DNA from: Rehaibacterium terrae
GTDB taxonomy: Bacteria > Pseudomonadota > Gammaproteobacteria > Xanthomonadales > Xanthomonadaceae
NCBI RefSeq assembly: GCF_014202935.1
Contig: NZ_JACHHX010000009.1
Span: 57,743 to 121,742 of the forward strand
Length of the DNA stretch: 64,000 nucleotides
Direction: 5' to 3'
The position numbers and the translations under genes are program-made. The notes under the pieces are model-generated. The model had not been told where the DNA came from, made no database searches, and saw only the letters and a program-made list of their open reading frames with translations. Every line of letters starts with the position of its first letter. Position 1 is the stretch's first letter. Of the stretch, positions 43,152 to 52,236 are shown piece by piece.

Positions 43152-44141
43152 CTACGCCGTATGGCACACCGTGGTGTTTCGACCCGCCGCCTTGGCCCGG
43201 TACAGCGCTTCGTCGGCGTGCTGCAACACTTCGTACAAATCCGCTTCGGGGCTGGTTGCCGTGGCCACACCGATGCTGACCGTCACGCTCAGCCCGGCCA
43301 GCCGGTTGCGCGCGATTTCTTGGTGAATCCTCTCGGCAATGGCTTGTGCCTGGCGTGCATCGGTGGCAGGAAGTACCAGCGCAAATTCCTCGCCTCCGTA
43401 GCGGACGACGTAATCGCCTTGACGGGCGCAGCGCTTCAAGCGTTGTGCCAGCGCGACCAGCACTTCGTCACCCCGTGCGTGCCCGTAGCGATCGTTGATG
43501 GCCTTGAAATGATCGACGTCGATCATCAGCACCGAGCATGGCTTGTCGAGGTCGGGCCGTGCGCTCAGCGCGTGGGACAGCGCCTGCAGACTGCGCCGAT
43601 TGCCGACCCCGGTGAGGGCGTCGGTGGCCGACAGCTCGGCCAGTTGGCGCGCCTCCTGCTCAGTCTGCCGGATCTGTTGCTGCAATTGCGCGTTGAGTGT
43701 GCGCAGGCGGGCATGCGCTTCGCGCAGTTGCTCGGCCTGCGCTTGTGCACGCTGCTGTGCCTGCAAAAGCGCTGCCTCGTAGGCTTGACGATCCTCTGCA
43801 GCAAACAGCAACCACAGATAGCGCGAATCAGGGCCAGCTTGTAGACGGCTGGCGCTGACATAGGCGCCGACCCGGCAACCGGCGACGTGCCAATAGGCAA
43901 AAATCTCCGTGACCGCCCCGTCATGGCGCAGCGTCGGCCAGACGTGGGTTTCAAAGAATATCCGGCTCGCCGGTGTGAGCCACTGGGACATCGACAGGGC
44001 ATCGCCCGCAGACGGGTGACACCCTTTGAGCTGCGCCCACAGCGACAAACGCTGGTTGCAGTCCCGGATCGCGCCACTGTCGTCGCTCACCCAGCAAGGG
44101 GCGGGGATCTGGTCGAGATTGAGGGGCAGTATGTCGGCCAA
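43152..44141 (-). CDS. PAS-GGDEF diguanylate cyclase
   Basis: The 329-residue product has an N-terminal PAS domain (about 1-120), a coiled coil (RAQAQAEQLREAHARLRTLNAQLQQQIRQTEQEARQLAEL, about 130-170) and a GGDEF domain with LTGVGNRRSL and an active-type site RYGGEEFALVLP. It should make c-di-GMP. The PAS segment LTPASRIFFETHVWPTLRHDGAVTEI resembles PAS domains of the RsbP kind that respond to RsbQ hydrolases. It starts with TTG at 44141, ten bases after the stop of an RsbQ-like hydrolase gene. Confidence 0.88.
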   Translation of the reverse strand: MADILPLNLDQIPAPCWVSDDSGAIRDCNQRLSLWAQLKGCHPSAGDALSMSQWLTPASRIFFETHVWPTLRHDGAVTEIFAYWHVAGCRVGAYVSASRLQAGPDSRYLWLLFAAEDRQAYEAALLQAQQRAQAQAEQLREAHARLRTLNAQLQQQIRQTEQEARQLAELSATDALTGVGNRRSLQALSHALSARPDLDKPCSVLMIDVDHFKAINDRYGHARGDEVLVALAQRLKRCARQGDYVVRYGGEEFALVLPATDARQAQAIAERIHQEIARNRLAGLSVTVSIGVATATSPEADLYEVLQHADEALYRAKAAGRNTTVCHTA

Positions 44142-44151
44142 GTGATCGCTC

Positions 44152-44949
44152 TCAGGTAGGCAACACGCGGCGGATGGCCTCGATGACCAGTTCGGGGTGG
44201 CTCATGTGGGCGCAGTGGCCTGTCACGTCGAGCACCTGCAGGGTGCTGTGGGGCAGATGCGCGTGCATGTACTCTCCCACCGACAGCGGTGCCAGCGCAT
44301 CCCGTGCATGCTGCAGGATCAGGCACGGCGTGGGAACACGCGGCAGATCGGCCCGGTTGTCGGCGAAGAAGGTGGCTTCGGCAAACGTCCTGGCCATCAC
44401 CGGGTCGGTGGAACAAAAGCTCTCCCGCAGCCGGGAGCGAGTCTGTTCGCTCGCGCCAGCCACCACCGGGGCCAGAAAGTCTGCCCAGCCCATGTAGTTG
44501 CGGTCCAGCAGCTCCAGCAGCTCGAGCAGGTCCTTGCGCTCGAAGCCGCCGATGTATGGCGGGTCGTTGACGAAACACGGATTCGGACCCACCAGCACGA
44601 GATGCCGAAACCACTGTGGGCGCTCGATGGCCGCCAGCATCGCAATGGAGCAGCTCACCGAGTGCGCAACCACCACCACGTCCTGCGTCAAACCGGTGGC
44701 CTCGCAGACTTCGAGCAAGTCCTGCGCGTAACCCTCCAGCGTGCGGTACCGCTGCACGGAGAAGGCCGCCGGATCCGATCGCCCCGAGCCCACATAGTCG
44801 AACAGCACCTGCCGGTGCCGTCCTTCGAAGGCAGGAACGATGTCGGCCCACATATCCTGGTTGCAGCCAAAACCGTGGGCATAGAGCAATGGCACGTCTG
44901 TCGTGCCCGGTTTGTCGACGACGTGATTGCGCCGCAAGATGTCGATCAT
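44152..44949 (-). CDS. RsbQ-like alpha/beta hydrolase
   Basis: The 265-residue product is an alpha/beta hydrolase of the RsbQ/KAI2 group. It has LLYAHGFGCNQDMWADIVPAFEGRHRQVLFDYVGSGRSD near residues 21-60, the nucleophile serine in VVVAHSVSCSIAMLAA (near 96), the aspartate in ILQHARDALAP (near 216) and the histidine in VTGHCAHMSHPE (near 246). In Bacillus, RsbQ acts on a small molecule and activates the PAS domain of phosphatase RsbP. Here its partner is a PAS-GGDEF protein ten bases downstream. GGGAG lies before the ATG at 44949. Confidence 0.88.
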   Translation of the reverse strand: MIDILRRNHVVDKPGTTDVPLLYAHGFGCNQDMWADIVPAFEGRHRQVLFDYVGSGRSDPAAFSVQRYRTLEGYAQDLLEVCEATGLTQDVVVVAHSVSCSIAMLAAIERPQWFRHLVLVGPNPCFVNDPPYIGGFERKDLLELLELLDRNYMGWADFLAPVVAGASEQTRSRLRESFCSTDPVMARTFAEATFFADNRADLPRVPTPCLILQHARDALAPLSVGEYMHAHLPHSTLQVLDVTGHCAHMSHPELVIEAIRRVLPT

Positions 44950-45013
44950 GGGGGAATCTCCCGGCGAATACGCCTCGATCTGGCATCGATAGTACAGTGG
45001 TGCCGCCCGTCTG

Positions 45014-45026
45014 CCCCCCCCCCCCC
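45014..45026. repeat. C13 homopolymer in a 424-base divergent intergenic region
   Basis: Thirteen consecutive C lie 65 bases before the RsbQ-like start codon. On that strand a TACTAT -10-like hexamer (44989-44994) stands 17 bases from GGGGCA, which is formed by the end of the tract. The -35 position therefore overlaps the homopolymer. The remainder of 44950-45373 shows no gene; a weak promoter for the right-hand gene may lie near 45285-45330. Confidence 0.8.
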
Positions 45027-45373
45027 GATTTCCGGGCGCAGCCGGGCGCGGAATCCACGCCGCCACGAGCCACACTGGGCACAACGCGTCGCGGGGCCCC
45101 GACGCACCTGCGACCGGCTGCGCTGGCCATACCGCTTCCGGCAGCCAGTGCTCGCTGTGCACGCATCGTCCACTCGGCGCAATCCTGCGGCGCAGGGCTA
45201 CACCCCAGACTTGCCCTTTCGTTGCCCGTCGCGCGGGCCGCTGGCCGCCACCGGCAACTCCTGGCGTTCCTTGTAAGGAGTTGCCCGATCGGCATTGTTT
45301 TTCCAAGGGTATTGCCGTCGGGCCTCAAAGGTTCTAGGCTCCACCTCAAGCGAACGCAGCCAGGCCGGCTCGA

Positions 45374-47677
45374 ATGACAGTGAAGGTCCCCGGATCGACC
45401 GACACCCACGACGCCCAGCGCGACGGAGCCCCCGGCTCCCCTCTCGAAACCCCGGCCACCGCTTCCACCCCCTCCGCCAGCCAGCCCGCGCCGCGCTGCG
45501 CCATGGCCGACTGGATCGGCGAACTGATCCCCGACGCGACGGTGACGTCTCCGGCCGAACCCTCCGCCGAGGCCGTCTGGCCCGAGCATCCCTTCGACAG
45601 CACCGGCCTCGGACTCTGGGAGGCTCACCTGCCGACCCGCAGCGTGCGCTACTCGCGCGCGCTGCTCGAAGCGCTGGGCTATGCCCGGGGACAGCTCGAC
45701 CCACGCCTGGACGCCTGGCGCGCGCTGATCCATCCGCAGGACGCGCTGCGCGTCGACGCGGCGATGACGCGCCACCTCACCGGCCAGAGCAGCCAGTTCC
45801 GCATCGAGTGCCGGTTGCGCCATGCCCAGGGCCACTACGTGTGGATGCTGGTGCTGGGCGAGATCAGCGAGCGCGATGCCGAGGGACGCCCGCTGCGCAT
45901 GCTGTGCTCGCACACCGACCTGAGCGAGCGGCGCGCGCTCGAGACCGCGCTCGGGGAGAGCGAGCAGAAGTTCCGGCTGCTGTTCGAGACCTCGCCGATC
46001 GGCCTGGCCCTGCTCGACCTCACAGGCCGCTGGCTCGACGCCAACCCGGCGCTGTGCTCGCTGCTGGGCTACGCGCGCGACGAGCTGCTGCAGCGCAGCT
46101 TCCAGGAAATCACCCACCAGGACGACCTCACCGCCGACCTGGACCAGGCCGGGCGCCTGCTCGCCGGCGAGATCGAGGGCTACTGCATCGAGAAGCGCCA
46201 GCTGCGCTGCGACGGCAGCGTGCTGCGGGTGTCGTTCTGCAACCACCTGCTGCGTGATGCCGACGGCAATCCGCGCGGCTTTCTCGCCCAGTTCCAGCAG
46301 TTGGCCGGCGAGGATGTCGTCAGCCCGAGCGATGCCGGCGTCGAAGTCGAAGAGCTCACGCCCGAACAGGCGCAGGCCCTCGCCGTGGAGCCCAGTACGC
46401 AGGCACGCCACCTCGACGCATCGTCCGGCGTCATCGGCCTGCATGCCCTGTCCCCGCGCAGCCAGCTGTGCGACGCGCTGGAGGCGGAAATCAACCTGGC
46501 CAGCCGCCACGGCCGCAACCTCGCCCTGTTGCTGCTGGAGATCGAGCCGCGCGGCCGCGACGAGCACGCCGTGCAGGCGCTCGAATCCGAGCTCGACCAC
46601 CGCTTGCGCACCGTGGTCCGCCGCAGCGACCTGATGATGCGCTGCGCCCCCCACACCCTGGCCTTCGTGCTCAAGCAGCTGGAGAGCCCCGAGCAGGCGC
46701 TGCGGGTGATCGAGCAACTGCTCGCCGAAGTGCGCCAGGTCGGCGAGCAGTCGTCCTCGGCCAGTGTCGATGCCTGCCTCGGCGCCAGCCTGTACCCGCA
46801 GGATGGCGACTCCGCCGCCACGCTGCTGTCCGGCGCCGAACGCGCGCTGGGCCAGGCGCGCGACGCCGGCCGCAACACCTTCCGCTTCGCCGACGGCGCC
46901 TTCGATGCGCTGATGGCCGACCGCAGCGCCGCGCTCAAACTGCTGCGCGCCGCGCTGGAGCGTCGCGAGGTGCGCAACAGCTACCGCCCGGTCGTCGCGC
47001 TGGACGACGGCGCGCCGCGCATCCTCGAAGTGGTGCCGGTCTTCCTCGGCGAGGACAGCCCACCGGTCACGCTCGCCGAGCTGCTGCCCGGCACGCCCCA
47101 GGGCGAGCTGCTGCAGCAGGTGCAGCGGCGCGTCTCCGAGCAGGTCGACCAGGACCTCGAAGAGCTGCTCGCCCGCTTCGGCCCCGGCATCCCGGTCGCC
47201 TTCCGCCTGCACCCGTTGCTGCTGCGCGAGGCCAACATCGACCGCACCCTGCGCCCGATCATCGCCCTGCGCCGCGAAACCGGCGCCAGCGTCGCGGTGC
47301 TGGTCGAGGAATACCTGCTCGCCAGCGTCGGCAACAACGTCTACCTGCACCTGCGCGAACTGCGCGAGCACGGCGTGGACTTCGTGATCGACGGTTTCGG
47401 CGGCAGCGTATCCAACTTCCACCGCATGGCCGAACTCGCCCCGCGCTGGGTGGTGATCGAGCCGCGCCTGGCCGCGCGCCACACCGACCCGTCCGACCTG
47501 CGCATGCTGCGCGCGCTGATCCGCATCGCCCGCTGCGTCGACGCCCAGGTCGCCTGGCCGGCCGGCGTGAGCCTGCCGCCGCTGCGCAACCACCGCATCG
47601 ATGTCGATGCGACGATCGTCGCCGAAACCTGGCGCCCCTACGACATCGACTTGCCGCGCAGCGGCGCGCTCGGCTGA
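45374..47677 (+). CDS. PAS-PAS-GGDEF-EAL protein with degenerate GGDEF and EAL
   Basis: The 767-residue product has a disordered start to about residue 60, PAS domains near 75-190 (RYSRALLEALGYARGQLDP) and 196-320 (KFRLLFETSPIGLALLDLTGRWLDANPALCSLLGY). A GGDEF-like domain near 365-510 follows, in which the active GGDEF is replaced by RCAPHTLAFVL. An EAL-like domain near 520-755 has LEVVPVF where EALLRW is expected and VIDGFGGSVSNF instead of DDFGTGYSSL. Neither catalytic site looks intact, so it is probably a c-di-GMP-binding or protein-protein signalling factor of cytoplasmic location. A strong terminator follows. Confidence 0.85.
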   Translation: MTVKVPGSTDTHDAQRDGAPGSPLETPATASTPSASQPAPRCAMADWIGELIPDATVTSPAEPSAEAVWPEHPFDSTGLGLWEAHLPTRSVRYSRALLEALGYARGQLDPRLDAWRALIHPQDALRVDAAMTRHLTGQSSQFRIECRLRHAQGHYVWMLVLGEISERDAEGRPLRMLCSHTDLSERRALETALGESEQKFRLLFETSPIGLALLDLTGRWLDANPALCSLLGYARDELLQRSFQEITHQDDLTADLDQAGRLLAGEIEGYCIEKRQLRCDGSVLRVSFCNHLLRDADGNPRGFLAQFQQLAGEDVVSPSDAGVEVEELTPEQAQALAVEPSTQARHLDASSGVIGLHALSPRSQLCDALEAEINLASRHGRNLALLLLEIEPRGRDEHAVQALESELDHRLRTVVRRSDLMMRCAPHTLAFVLKQLESPEQALRVIEQLLAEVRQVGEQSSSASVDACLGASLYPQDGDSAATLLSGAERALGQARDAGRNTFRFADGAFDALMADRSAALKLLRAALERREVRNSYRPVVALDDGAPRILEVVPVFLGEDSPPVTLAELLPGTPQGELLQQVQRRVSEQVDQDLEELLARFGPGIPVAFRLHPLLLREANIDRTLRPIIALRRETGASVAVLVEEYLLASVGNNVYLHLRELREHGVDFVIDGFGGSVSNFHRMAELAPRWVVIEPRLAARHTDPSDLRMLRALIRIARCVDAQVAWPAGVSLPPLRNHRIDVDATIVAETWRPYDIDLPRSGALG

Positions 47678-47701
47678 GCCTGGCGCGCACCGGCACAAGC
47701 G

Positions 47702-47740
47702 CAACGGCCCGGGACCACTCCCGGGCCGTTGTTTCTTTTT
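47702..47740 (+). terminator. intrinsic terminator after the PAS-GGDEF-EAL gene
   Basis: CAACGGCCCGGGA and TCCCGGGCCGTTG make a perfect 13-base stem around CCAC, followed by TTTCTTTTT. It lies between two convergent genes and may act on both. Confidence 0.93.
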
Positions 47741-47755
47741 CGCCAACCCAACCGT

Positions 47756-50233
47756 TCAGGGGCGCGGGTTGCGGTACTGCTCGGCGAAACGGCCCGCGGC
47801 GACCGCATACGCGGCGCGGGTCACGCCCACCGTCGGATCGAAGTACGCCACCAGCTTGGGCTGCAGGTCGAACGGCCCCTGCTCCAGCGCGAAGCGGGCA
47901 TTGATCACGCCGGCATCGAGCGCGAGCTGGACGTACCCGCGCAGCGCGGCCGGGATCTTGTCGGCATCCTTCAGCGGCACCCGCTTGCCGTCGTAGAACG
48001 CGCTCAATTCGCCGCTGAACGCACGCGCCTGGTCCTGCAATGCCAGGCTCTGCACGAGCGCGTAGGCAAGGTCGAGACGGGTCACGCCGTGGTTCGGCCG
48101 GAACGCGCCGTTGATCAGCTGCATCGGGCCGTCCTGGTCCTGACCGAGGTTGCGCAGCACCGCGCCGCGCGCCACCGCCGCTTCGGCGAAGGGATAGGCG
48201 AAGCTGTTCGGCGACAGGTCCGGGAAGCTCGGCACGCCGGCCAGCGGCAAGCGCTGACGCAGGTTCGCGCCCATCGTCAGGTATTGCGCCAGCTCGCTGC
48301 GCCTGAGCGTCTGGTCCGGGCGGAACTTGCGGTCGGAGTAGCCATCGACCAGGCGGCGGCTGACGCCGAGCTCGATCGCGCCACGCGCCGGATGCGTCGC
48401 GGCGACATCGTCCAGACCGCTGAAGCCGGCGCTGTCGAGGAAGCTCAGGGTGCCTTCGATCGTGCCAGGCGCGCCGTAGCCGTTGGTGACCCGGAGCGGG
48501 TCGAGCGCGACACCGGAGACCGAACCGAAGCCGCGCACGGTCAGCGTCCAGGTGCCGGGCTTGGCCGGCGCGCTGGCGACCACGGTGTCGCCGAGCAGGG
48601 GCAGCGCGATGGACGAGCCATAGCGCTCGCCATCCGGGTCGATCAGCACCACGGCGACGGTGTTGGCGTCGACCACCGCGCGCGCGGTGATCCACGCCGT
48701 CTGCGGCCCGACCTCGAAGCTCATCGAGCCGGTCGGCCCGACCGGCGAGAAGTCGATCGCGAACGGCATGCTCGCACCGGGCTTGAGCAGCGCGTTGCTA
48801 TTGAAGCTACGCAGGGCATTCACGGTCCTGCCGTGGTCGCTGCGCAGCCCGGCCGCCTCGGCCACCGCCGCATAGGCGTCGACGTGACCGGCCCCCACCT
48901 CCCAGCTCGCATGCGCGGTCATGTTGGTGGCGGTCCGGCGCAGGATGTCCTTGATCTGGTCGGAAGTCAGCGCCGGGTTCGCCTCCAGCATGAGCGCGAC
49001 GATGCCGGCGACATGCGGTGTCGCCATCGAAGTGCCGGAGATCATGGTGTAGAACGGCAGGTGCTCGGGCGCCAGCTCGAGATCGTCGGTCAGGCCGTTG
49101 GCGGTGAGGTTGGTGCTGGCCCGGGTCGAGACCACGTCCACGCCGGTGGCGACGATGGTCGGCTCGTTGACGTAGGTCCACTCGCGGCCGTCGTGCATGG
49201 TGAAGGTGCCCGATTCGCCGCGCTTGCCGCGCGAGGAGAAATCGACCAGCCGGCCATCCTTGGTGCCGGCACCGACCGAGATCACCCACGGCGCCTGTGC
49301 ATAAGGATTGTGGGTGTCCTCACCGGGGCCGTCGTTGCCGGCGGCGAACACCGCGGTGATGCCGCGCTTGTAGGCGGCGTAGGAGGCGATGTTGACCGGG
49401 TTGGCCGGGTCGAAGCGGCCCGAGCTGCCCCAGGAATTGGAGATCACCCGAATCGGCGCGTCGAAGCTGAACTGGTGAGTGATCGCGTAATCGAAGCCGC
49501 CGATCGCATCCAGAATGAACAGTCCGCCGCCCGAACCGTAGCCGACGATGTCGGCGCCCGGCGCCACACCGCGGTACAGGCCGCCGCTGCGCGCGCCGGT
49601 GCCGCCGAAGCTGCCGGCGCAGTGGGTGCCGTGACCGGAGTTGGTGTCGGTGTTGTACTGCCCCTCCAGATAGGTCACCGGCCCGAAGGCGAACAGCGCA
49701 CGCAGGTTGGTCAGGCCCTGCACGTTCTCCACCACGTGACTGCCGTAGCTGAGGTCGGCATGGGTGGCGTCGATGCCGGAGTCGTTGATGACCGCGGTGA
49801 CGCCGGCGCCGGTGTAGGGAATCGCCCGGCCGAAATCCTGCGGAGCGGCCTGCAGCCGCTCCACGCCGGAGATCTGTCGCGCCTCGGCGTTGAAGTAGCG
49901 CAGCGGGTGGTTGAGGTAGATCGAGGTCACGTCGTCGCGCGCGGCCAGCGCCTGCACCTGCGCCGGCGTCGCCAGCGCGCCGGCGATCGGCAGCGAATGG
50001 AACTGCACGCCCTGGCGGATGCCCAGCGTCTCCAGCGCCTGCCGCTGCGCCGCGGTCAGCGGGCCGTCCTGCGCGAAGGCGATCACCACTTCCAGCGGCT
50101 CGCTCGGCAGCACCGCGCCCAGTTTTTCGACCAGCGCGGGGTCCAACCGGGCCTCGGCAAGGGCCAGGCCGCTGGCCAGCATGCCCACGGCGATTGCAGA
50201 AAACCTCATGGAAAGCATCGACCTGCACTTCAT
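47756..50233 (-). CDS. secreted S8 subtilase with three SLH-like repeats
   Basis: The 825-residue precursor has a signal peptide (FSAIAVGMLASGLALAEA) and an inhibitor-like prodomain to about residue 125. The subtilisin domain has the triad D151 (VINDSGIDATH), H201 (NSGHGTHCAG) and S402 (ISGTSMATPHVAG), with oxyanion N300. A beta domain follows, then three SLH-like repeats near 620-825, of which SRRLVDGYSDRKFRPDQTLRRSELAQYLTMG is clearest. SLH domains usually bind cell-wall polymers in Gram-positives. ATG 50233 has GGAG upstream; internal ATGs at 50218 and 50209 are alternatives. It is a close paralogue of 57523-59994. Confidence 0.9.
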   Translation of the reverse strand: MKCRSMLSMRFSAIAVGMLASGLALAEARLDPALVEKLGAVLPSEPLEVVIAFAQDGPLTAAQRQALETLGIRQGVQFHSLPIAGALATPAQVQALAARDDVTSIYLNHPLRYFNAEARQISGVERLQAAPQDFGRAIPYTGAGVTAVINDSGIDATHADLSYGSHVVENVQGLTNLRALFAFGPVTYLEGQYNTDTNSGHGTHCAGSFGGTGARSGGLYRGVAPGADIVGYGSGGGLFILDAIGGFDYAITHQFSFDAPIRVISNSWGSSGRFDPANPVNIASYAAYKRGITAVFAAGNDGPGEDTHNPYAQAPWVISVGAGTKDGRLVDFSSRGKRGESGTFTMHDGREWTYVNEPTIVATGVDVVSTRASTNLTANGLTDDLELAPEHLPFYTMISGTSMATPHVAGIVALMLEANPALTSDQIKDILRRTATNMTAHASWEVGAGHVDAYAAVAEAAGLRSDHGRTVNALRSFNSNALLKPGASMPFAIDFSPVGPTGSMSFEVGPQTAWITARAVVDANTVAVVLIDPDGERYGSSIALPLLGDTVVASAPAKPGTWTLTVRGFGSVSGVALDPLRVTNGYGAPGTIEGTLSFLDSAGFSGLDDVAATHPARGAIELGVSRRLVDGYSDRKFRPDQTLRRSELAQYLTMGANLRQRLPLAGVPSFPDLSPNSFAYPFAEAAVARGAVLRNLGQDQDGPMQLINGAFRPNHGVTRLDLAYALVQSLALQDQARAFSGELSAFYDGKRVPLKDADKIPAALRGYVQLALDAGVINARFALEQGPFDLQPKLVAYFDPTVGVTRAAYAVAAGRFAEQYRNPRP

Positions 50234-50452
50234 TTCTGGGCTCCGTGGATGGCGTGGATGCGGCTGCCAGCATCCGCGGCGACCGCCGCGGCGCCCATCC
50301 GGGCAAGCCCCCAGGCCGCCTGGGGGAAATCCCCTATGGACTGATTGCACATCGCTCCCATAGGCTTCCTTCACCCTCGATTCACCGTGCCGGGCCGAGG
50401 CTGGTCGACGGTGAACGCGGTCCTCCCACGCCGGACCGTCTGGAGACGTCCC

Positions 50453-51286
50453 ATGCGCATGCCGTTCCGTCTCGCCCCCGCCCTCGCCCTGCTGCTCGGC
50501 ATGGCGACCACCGCCGCCGCGCAGAGCCTGCCGGTCAGCGTCAATGTCTCCGGCAACGTCGCCACCGCACGCGTCGGCCTGAGCACCGCTCCGCTGGCCG
50601 ATCTGACTCTGAGCTTCGACGACGCCAGCAACCTCAGTGCCAGCAGCCTGGGCATCAGCGCCGAGCTGGTCAGCCTCACGGATCCGACCCTGCTCGCCCG
50701 CCTGCCCGACGCCAGCCTGACCACGATCCCCGCCGACTTCCCGGTGCTGATCACCATCGAGCCACCCGCGCTCGCCGGCCTGAGCTTCCGCCGCACCGTC
50801 AACGTCGAGATCCACACCCATCTGCTGGCCTACACCGCCGGCACGCCCTACCGCGTGTTCAAGGCGCCGCTGGGCGGGGCCTTCCGCGAGATCACCCGCG
50901 AGGTGCTGCCGGGCAGCGTGCGTGCCCGTACCAGCACCGGCTCGTTCTCGCAGTTTCTGATCCTGGCCGACCTGCGCTCCAGCCGCGATGCGATCGCCGA
51001 GAAGTTCGGCTGGCTGCGCGGCCAGACCGCCGCCCTGTCCGGGACCACACGCGCTGCGCTGGAGTCGCGCATCGACGCCGCCGAAGCCGCCGTCGCCGGC
51101 GATGACTTCGCCGAGGCGATCGCCCAGCTCGACGCCTTCAGCGCCGAGGTCGCCGCCCAGGCCGGAACCGCCATCCCGCAGCAGTGGCGCGCCCTGCGCG
51201 ATCAGCACAACGTCGCCGGCGAGCTGCTCTCGGGTGCGGCGACGCTGAAGTTCAGCATCGGATTCCTGCGCGACTACGGCTATTGA
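50453..51286 (+). CDS. secreted protein of unknown function
   Basis: The 277-residue product has a signal peptide (LAPALALLLGMATTAAAQ). Its N-terminal half is beta-rich with fasciclin-free, immunoglobulin-like alternation (LPVSVNVSGNVATARVGLSTAPLADLTLSFDD). Its C-terminal half is helical (AALESRIDAAEAAVAGDDFAEAIAQLDAFSAEVAAQAG) and ends with a hydrophobic LLSGAATLKFSIGFLRDYGY. I do not recognise the family with confidence. TGGAGA precedes the ATG at 50453. It is divergent from the subtilase gene with a 219-base spacer and lies upstream of the FHA-GAF gene. Confidence 0.72.
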   Translation: MRMPFRLAPALALLLGMATTAAAQSLPVSVNVSGNVATARVGLSTAPLADLTLSFDDASNLSASSLGISAELVSLTDPTLLARLPDASLTTIPADFPVLITIEPPALAGLSFRRTVNVEIHTHLLAYTAGTPYRVFKAPLGGAFREITREVLPGSVRARTSTGSFSQFLILADLRSSRDAIAEKFGWLRGQTAALSGTTRAALESRIDAAEAAVAGDDFAEAIAQLDAFSAEVAAQAGTAIPQQWRALRDQHNVAGELLSGAATLKFSIGFLRDYGY

Positions 51287-51351
51287 TTCCGTCCGCTGAA
51301 GTCCGGCGGCGGCCCTGCGCCGCCGCCGACCGCGCGCGCTAAGATGCAGGC

Positions 51352-52236
51352 ATGAATGCGCGCCTGCTCGCCTACCTGCCGGACCGCCCCGCAGTCGCGC
51401 GCCTCCTCGACGCGGCGCGGCCGACCCTGATCGGCCGCGCACCAGGCTGCGATCTGCACCTGGAGCACCCGTCGGTCTCCCGCCGCCATGCCGAGCTGCG
51501 CTGCGACAGCGGTGGCTGGCGGCTGCGCGACCTCGACAGCAAGAACGGCAGCTTCCTCGACGGGCGCCGGGTCGAGGAGACGGCGATTCCCGGCCACGCC
51601 TGGCTGCGCTTCGGCGACGTGCTGTGCGAATTCGAGCCGCTGAGCGAGATCGAGGCCGCCCAGGCGGCGCGCCGGCAAGCGCAGCGGCGCGAGGATTCGA
51701 TCGTCTTCGCCACCCGGCTGCAGGCGCAGACCGCCTTCCCCGACCTGTTGCAGGACACGCTGCGCGCGGTCTGCGAGCTGGCCGACTGCGAGCGCGGCTT
51801 CCTGCTGCTGGCCGAAGACGGCGGCTTGCGCGTGCGCGCCACCCATGCCCTGGACCCGGCCCGGCTCGCCGGTCGCGAGTTCTCCGGCAGCATCGGTGTG
51901 GTCGAGCGGGCGATCGCCGAACGCCGCCCGGTCGTGCTCAACGAAGTCGGCGCCGACCCGCAATTCGCCGGCCGCGCCTCGGTGATCGCTGGCGGCCTGC
52001 AGGCCCTGCTCTGCCTGCCGCTGCTCGACGGCGAACGGGTGCTCGGCGCGGTCTACGCCGACAGCCGCCGTCCCGGCGCCGCCATCACCGAGCTCGACAT
52101 GGAACTGCTGCAGGCCGTCTGTGAGCGCGCCGCGCTGTGGATCGCCGCCCACCGCGACGCCCGCGCCCTCGCCAACCTCGTCGCCCCGCCGCGCTGGGAC
52201 GACATCCTCGCCGCCCACGCCGGACACCGGGGATGA
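51352..52236 (+). CDS. FHA-GAF domain signalling protein
   Basis: The 294-residue product has an FHA domain at about 20-95 (LIGRAPGCDLHLEHPSVSRRHAELRCDSGGWRLRDLDSKNGSFLDGRRV), with the phosphothreonine-binding R, S, H and N residues present. A GAF domain follows at about 125-275 (LLQDTLRAVCELADCERGFLLL... LCLPLLDGERVLGAVYADS). FHA domains bind phosphothreonine, so the Ser/Thr kinase encoded next, with a four-base overlap, is its likely partner. No membrane segment is seen. Confidence 0.9.
   Translation: MNARLLAYLPDRPAVARLLDAARPTLIGRAPGCDLHLEHPSVSRRHAELRCDSGGWRLRDLDSKNGSFLDGRRVEETAIPGHAWLRFGDVLCEFEPLSEIEAAQAARRQAQRREDSIVFATRLQAQTAFPDLLQDTLRAVCELADCERGFLLLAEDGGLRVRATHALDPARLAGREFSGSIGVVERAIAERRPVVLNEVGADPQFAGRASVIAGGLQALLCLPLLDGERVLGAVYADSRRPGAAITELDMELLQAVCERAALWIAAHRDARALANLVAPPRWDDILAAHAGHRG

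Noticed and set aside
44087..47746. A 1219-codon open frame antisense to the PAS-GGDEF-EAL gene
   Set aside because: Long antisense frames are expected at this GC content. The sense strand encodes recognisable PAS domains.
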